This document shows positions 60,930-64,000 of a stretch of 64,000 bases of DNA, piece by piece (the stretch's first letter is position 1; the number at the start of each line of letters is the position of its first letter). The DNA lies in NCBI GenBank assembly GCA_025210395.1, contig JAOARV010000032.1, forward strand, positions 62,001 through 126,000, written 5' to 3'. Origin of the DNA: Marinisporobacter sp. GTDB taxonomy: Bacteria; Bacillota; Clostridia; Peptostreptococcales; Thermotaleaceae. A model generated the notes under the pieces. The model searched no databases. It was not told the DNA's origin and saw nothing but the letters and a program-made list of their open reading frames with translations. A program made the translations under genes and the position numbers.

Positions 60930-61767
60930 ATTATCATTTAAAAAAAATCGAGGATAAGCAATAGATATATTATTTTCTTTGAAGATTTTTAAGACGTGTT
61001 CATAAATACGATTTCTTAGGAACCATTGAAACTGGGGATTGACTACACCAATAATAATATATTTTGCGCCCCCTAGCTTTCCATCTAAAGATATGACTCC
61101 TAATAAACTAAATTCTGAATAATTAGCATTTCCAACTTTATATAATTTATCATCGTACTTTTTATTAATGGTTTCACAAATTTGATTTAAAATCTTTTCT
61201 GCTAAGGACTTCTTCAAAGGGAACAACAATTTCTACAATCACTCTTGCTTTTTCTTTATGATAATTTTTTAAAGTCTTAATTTCTCCATTGGGTATGTAC
61301 ACTTTTCGCAAGGTCCATTCCCTAATTGCTGTAGAACGAAGACCGATTTCTTCTACGGTTCCAAAATAGGATTCGTTAATACTCACATAATCTCCAACCT
61401 TCATTTGTCTTTCAAATAAAATGAAAAATCCATTAATAATATCTTTAATGAGATTTTGGGCACCAAGTCCTGCTACTAATGTAATAATACCTGCCCCTGT
61501 TAGAATAGTAGATTTTTTGATCAGTCCAAATTCACTTAAAATATTTAGTATGGCAAGGGTAAGAATAAAATATGCAAATACGGAGTCAACTACACTTTTT
61601 ATAGTCATTTCACGCTGTTCATTAAACTTTGTAATTTGAATAATTTTAGTTGTAAGAAACATGACAAATCGAATTAAGCAAAAGGAAACAAAGAGAATAA
61701 GAAGTGAAGTAAAAAAAGGCTTAATATTATTAGGAAAACGAATATTTTCGATAAAAGATAGATCCAT
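60924..61767 (-). pseudogene. MscS-family mechanosensitive channel, frameshifted
   Basis: From ATG 61767 (TTGGAGG upstream) the frame gives three membrane helices and the pore motif GAGIITLVAGLGAQNLIKDIINGFFILFERQMKVGDYV. In the beta domain at VVPFEE it shifts. The expected continuation SLAEKILNQICETINKKY lies one frame over, as if one G had been inserted at about 61209, and runs on to 60924. The first frame stops at 61174 after 198 codons. The joined product would have about 280 residues, typical for small YkuT-like MscS channels. A sequencing error is also possible. Confidence 0.8.
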
Positions 61768-61867
61768 ATTTTTAACCTCCAAATAAGGATATAAGTCATA
61801 TTTAGTATTGTCTACAATGATGAGATTACCTATTCCTTATTTAAAAAATAAGTTGTTTTATAGATCA

Positions 61868-61910
61868 ACAAAAAAGTTCCTCCTTAACAAAATTTTGCTA
61901 AGGAGAAACT
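61868..61910 (-). terminator. terminator of the glutamine synthetase gene
   Basis: On the minus strand AGTTTCTCCTTAGCAAAA and TTTTGTTAAGGAGGAACT pair with one bulge and are followed by TTTTTT. Confidence 0.9.
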
Positions 61911-61911
61911 C

Positions 61912-63846
61912 TTATATAAAGTTAAATAAATTTCTTTTGTAAATAATGTATAATTCGTTTAATTCATTCATTTTGCTACTCATTTCTAATTGAAGAGTAG
62001 AAACCGTTTCATAATCTTCTCTATCAATAGCTTCTCTTATTTTTGTAAATAAGGATTTTTTATTTAAACTATCCTTCATTAAATAATATCTTAAATGATT
62101 GATTTTTTCCCAATTTACTACATCTAAGTCTGTTACGAAATCATGGTCATGTAGCTTTTTATAGCTTCTTACCATATCCATATTCTCTGGAATAATTCGA
62201 TTGTATAATTCTGTTGTCCACTGAGTTAAAATAGCAACTTTATAAGAGTTAATGATTGCTTCGTTGAAGATGTTTCCTTGTAGTAAAACAGATTTCTTCT
62301 CAGGATATTTGTCAAAATTAATAACATTGTCCCAAACAGTGGAAGGGGGGTTACCGAATAAAGTATTTCTTTCTTCCTCTGTATAATCTTCAAATACATC
62401 TTCCTCACTTCTATAAGCTCTTTCTTTTTCAAGGTAGAAGGAATCCTCTCCAGCTGTCTTAGAAAGTGCTTTTGCTAACTCAGAAGAAGTTTTTTGATTT
62501 TTTAAAGAAGCTTCTATACCATGAAGCATTGCTTGATAAACAGAAGCAAGGACTAAATAGGTATTACTTGTAGGATTTGGCGCTCTTAATTCAAACCTTG
62601 TTGCCATTGGTTTTTCTATATCACGAATAAGACCTACTAAAACAGTTCTGTTACGTGAAAGGCAGTCAGGTGAATGTCCTATAGAACAAACAGTACAAAC
62701 AGGTGCTTCAAAGCCTGGCTTTAAACGATTGAAACCATCATTTGTAGAAGTAACAAAGGGATTGACTACTTCATAATTTTTAAGAAGTCCCATAAGGGCA
62801 CCAAAGCCAATAGGGCTCATATAATCTTTTTTCATATCCTGTGGGGAAAAAAGATTTTTCATTTTCCCATTTTTAAGCTTTAAGGCTACACCAACGTGGT
62901 GATGTTCACCATTTCCAGCAACTCCTTCAACGGGTTTTGCCATGAAAGTAACCTCTAAGCCATTGTTCATAAATGTATCTTTTACTACATCTCTTGCAAT
63001 CAATTCATTATCAGCACATTGTAGTGCTGTACTGTATTTCCAGTCTATTTCAAGCTGTTCCATGATGTGATCAAAATTTCCGTTCCCTGTAAGTTTTGCT
63101 TTTACGCCTCCAACTTCCTTATGACCCATTTCTGATTCAAGTCCATATTGATCAAGTGCTAAAAGAGATTGTTCCATTGCTGTACGAACTGGACCAACAG
63201 TTCTTTTCCAGTATTGTTCTTTTAATACTTGAGAAGTAGAAAGCTGTTCAATATCGGCCTTGTCATCAGGTGTTTTCACCCAAAATTCAAGCTCTGTTGC
63301 AGCAGTTAAAACAACCTCATCAATATCATCTATGGAGCTGATGTTTAAATCTTCTAGGATATAAGGATATTCTTTTAAGAGATTAAGGATTTGACTTTTA
63401 AAATGTTTTACAGCATTTAATAAAATGGAGCGAGAGTCAACCTTTACGTTGTTGTGAATAAGGAAAGAAGGAATTCTAAGGGTTCCTACAGGTAGATTCG
63501 TTTGTGGATCGTAGTGATCAAAATTATAGTCAACGAACCAGTTAACAGACCTATCAGGAATTAAGTCAACTTGAGCATTGTTCAAAGTAGCAATTTCAGG
63601 AAGAACTACACTAGATCCATCTGTTTGAACGCCACAAGTTAAAAAGTTATCAATATCCTCTAGAAAAAGGTTGACAGGAATTTTTTCATCCGTATCATTT
63701 CCTCCTAAATCTACGCCTACTAAAGATATAAATTTAATTTCAGGATGCTCCTTGAGTATGGAAGTGATTGCCTCAGGAGAATGATGTGATGCAGGAAGAA
63801 GAAATAATAGCTTGTTGTTTTCAGAAAATAAAACATCTTTTGACAT
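61912..63846 (-). CDS. large glutamine synthetase-family enzyme
   Basis: Glutamine synthetase forms glutamine from glutamate, ammonia and ATP. The 644-residue protein has the catalytic-core motifs ATELEFWV, SEMGHKEVGGVKAKL, GNGEHHHVGVAL and RFELRAPNPTSNTYLV, which carry the metal and ATP ligands. It is much longer than the 440-470 residues of type I enzymes and has a helical C-terminal extension (about 480-644). This fits the clostridial long form. A related gamma-glutamyl-amine ligase cannot be excluded. AGAGGTGAG precedes the start. Confidence 0.88.
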   Translation of the reverse strand: MSKDVLFSENNKLLFLLPASHHSPEAITSILKEHPEIKFISLVGVDLGGNDTDEKIPVNLFLEDIDNFLTCGVQTDGSSVVLPEIATLNNAQVDLIPDRSVNWFVDYNFDHYDPQTNLPVGTLRIPSFLIHNNVKVDSRSILLNAVKHFKSQILNLLKEYPYILEDLNISSIDDIDEVVLTAATELEFWVKTPDDKADIEQLSTSQVLKEQYWKRTVGPVRTAMEQSLLALDQYGLESEMGHKEVGGVKAKLTGNGNFDHIMEQLEIDWKYSTALQCADNELIARDVVKDTFMNNGLEVTFMAKPVEGVAGNGEHHHVGVALKLKNGKMKNLFSPQDMKKDYMSPIGFGALMGLLKNYEVVNPFVTSTNDGFNRLKPGFEAPVCTVCSIGHSPDCLSRNRTVLVGLIRDIEKPMATRFELRAPNPTSNTYLVLASVYQAMLHGIEASLKNQKTSSELAKALSKTAGEDSFYLEKERAYRSEEDVFEDYTEEERNTLFGNPPSTVWDNVINFDKYPEKKSVLLQGNIFNEAIINSYKVAILTQWTTELYNRIIPENMDMVRSYKKLHDHDFVTDLDVVNWEKINHLRYYLMKDSLNKKSLFTKIREAIDREDYETVSTLQLEMSSKMNELNELYIIYKRNLFNFI

Positions 63847-63885
63847 ATGCTCACCTCTTATTCTAAATAGTTACTATATCGGATA

Positions 63886-63913
63886 ATTATAGCATAAATA
63901 GAATTTTTGTAAA
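63886..63913 (-). promoter_or_regulatory. sigma-A promoter of the glutamine synthetase gene
   Basis: On the minus strand TTTACA, a 16-base spacer and TATAAT with an extended -10 (TGC before it) form a strong promoter about 40 bases upstream of the start. Confidence 0.8.
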
Positions 63914-64000
63914 GAATCATTTGATTTTTCATTTTGGGAAAAGTTCGACTTTTTCAAGGGTAATGAAGAAAATGAGAGAAATAGGCCCTAAAATTAACCC

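Noticed and set aside
1-64000. CRISPR array, tRNA or rRNA genes
   Set aside because: No regularly spaced direct repeats, no GGTTCGA-type T-arm with a cloverleaf, and no rRNA core sequences were seen on either strand.

Overview
The window is AT-rich DNA with strong Shine-Dalgarno sites, short intergenic gaps and many hairpin-plus-T-run terminators. A partial alpha/beta-type small acid-soluble spore protein at the left edge, a flavodiiron protein, a sigma-54 activator, glycine and manganese riboswitches and three ferrous-iron (feo) loci all suggest an anaerobic, spore-forming member of the Clostridia. I cannot name the genus. No rRNA, tRNA or CRISPR array was recognised.

Layout. 0-12.3 kb: partial spore protein, panC, two surface proteins of unknown role, feo locus 1 (feoAB with a Fur-like box), a CBS-PAS-PAS sigma-54 activator, a HAD phosphatase, a decayed DUF4870 gene, flavodiiron protein, a soluble HAD and cvfB. 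12.3-19 kb: a histidine kinase and an OmpR-type response regulator on the minus strand, flanking a plus-strand 2-aminoethylphosphonate block (phosphonatase-like HAD, OPA-type MFS carrier, phnW). 19-25.6 kb: clostripain-family protease, seven-repeat SBBP propeller protein, Nudix hydrolase, TM1266-like regulator, and an ACT/UPF0210 pair behind a glycine riboswitch with its own terminator. 26-38 kb: a 12-kb operon of a GldG-like surface protein, ABC ATPase and permease, a coiled-coil protein interrupted by an in-frame TGA, MoxR ATPase, DUF58 and two von Willebrand A proteins, with a palindrome over its promoter. 38-43.8 kb: Nit2-type amidase, a PII-like protein next to a CPA2 antiporter, an NhaC antiporter and a TetR regulator. 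44-51.5 kb: an iron island (AraC regulator, Fur box, feoA-feoB-feoC, a badly deleted pair of YbtP/YbtQ-like ABC genes, MATE transporter). 51.8-57.5 kb: accessory DNA with small membrane proteins, an ASCH gene cut by a tnpB-less IS605-family element that keeps an omegaRNA-like end, a DUF6933 remnant, a gene of foreign composition, and an esterase/AraC divergent pair. 57.7-64 kb: a manganese (yybP-ykoY) riboswitch in front of an MntR-type regulator, feo locus 3 with a naturally split FeoB and DtxR/MntR-like operators, a frameshifted MscS channel and a large glutamine synthetase.

Two themes run through the window. The first is metal homeostasis. Three Feo importers appear to sit under different controls: Fur for two of them, and probably MntR, itself behind a manganese riboswitch, for the third. 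The second is gene decay by internal deletion. DUF4870, the ABC pair, DUF6933 and the ASCH gene all keep both flanks of a family but lack the middle or an end, and an in-frame stop and a frameshift add two more broken genes.
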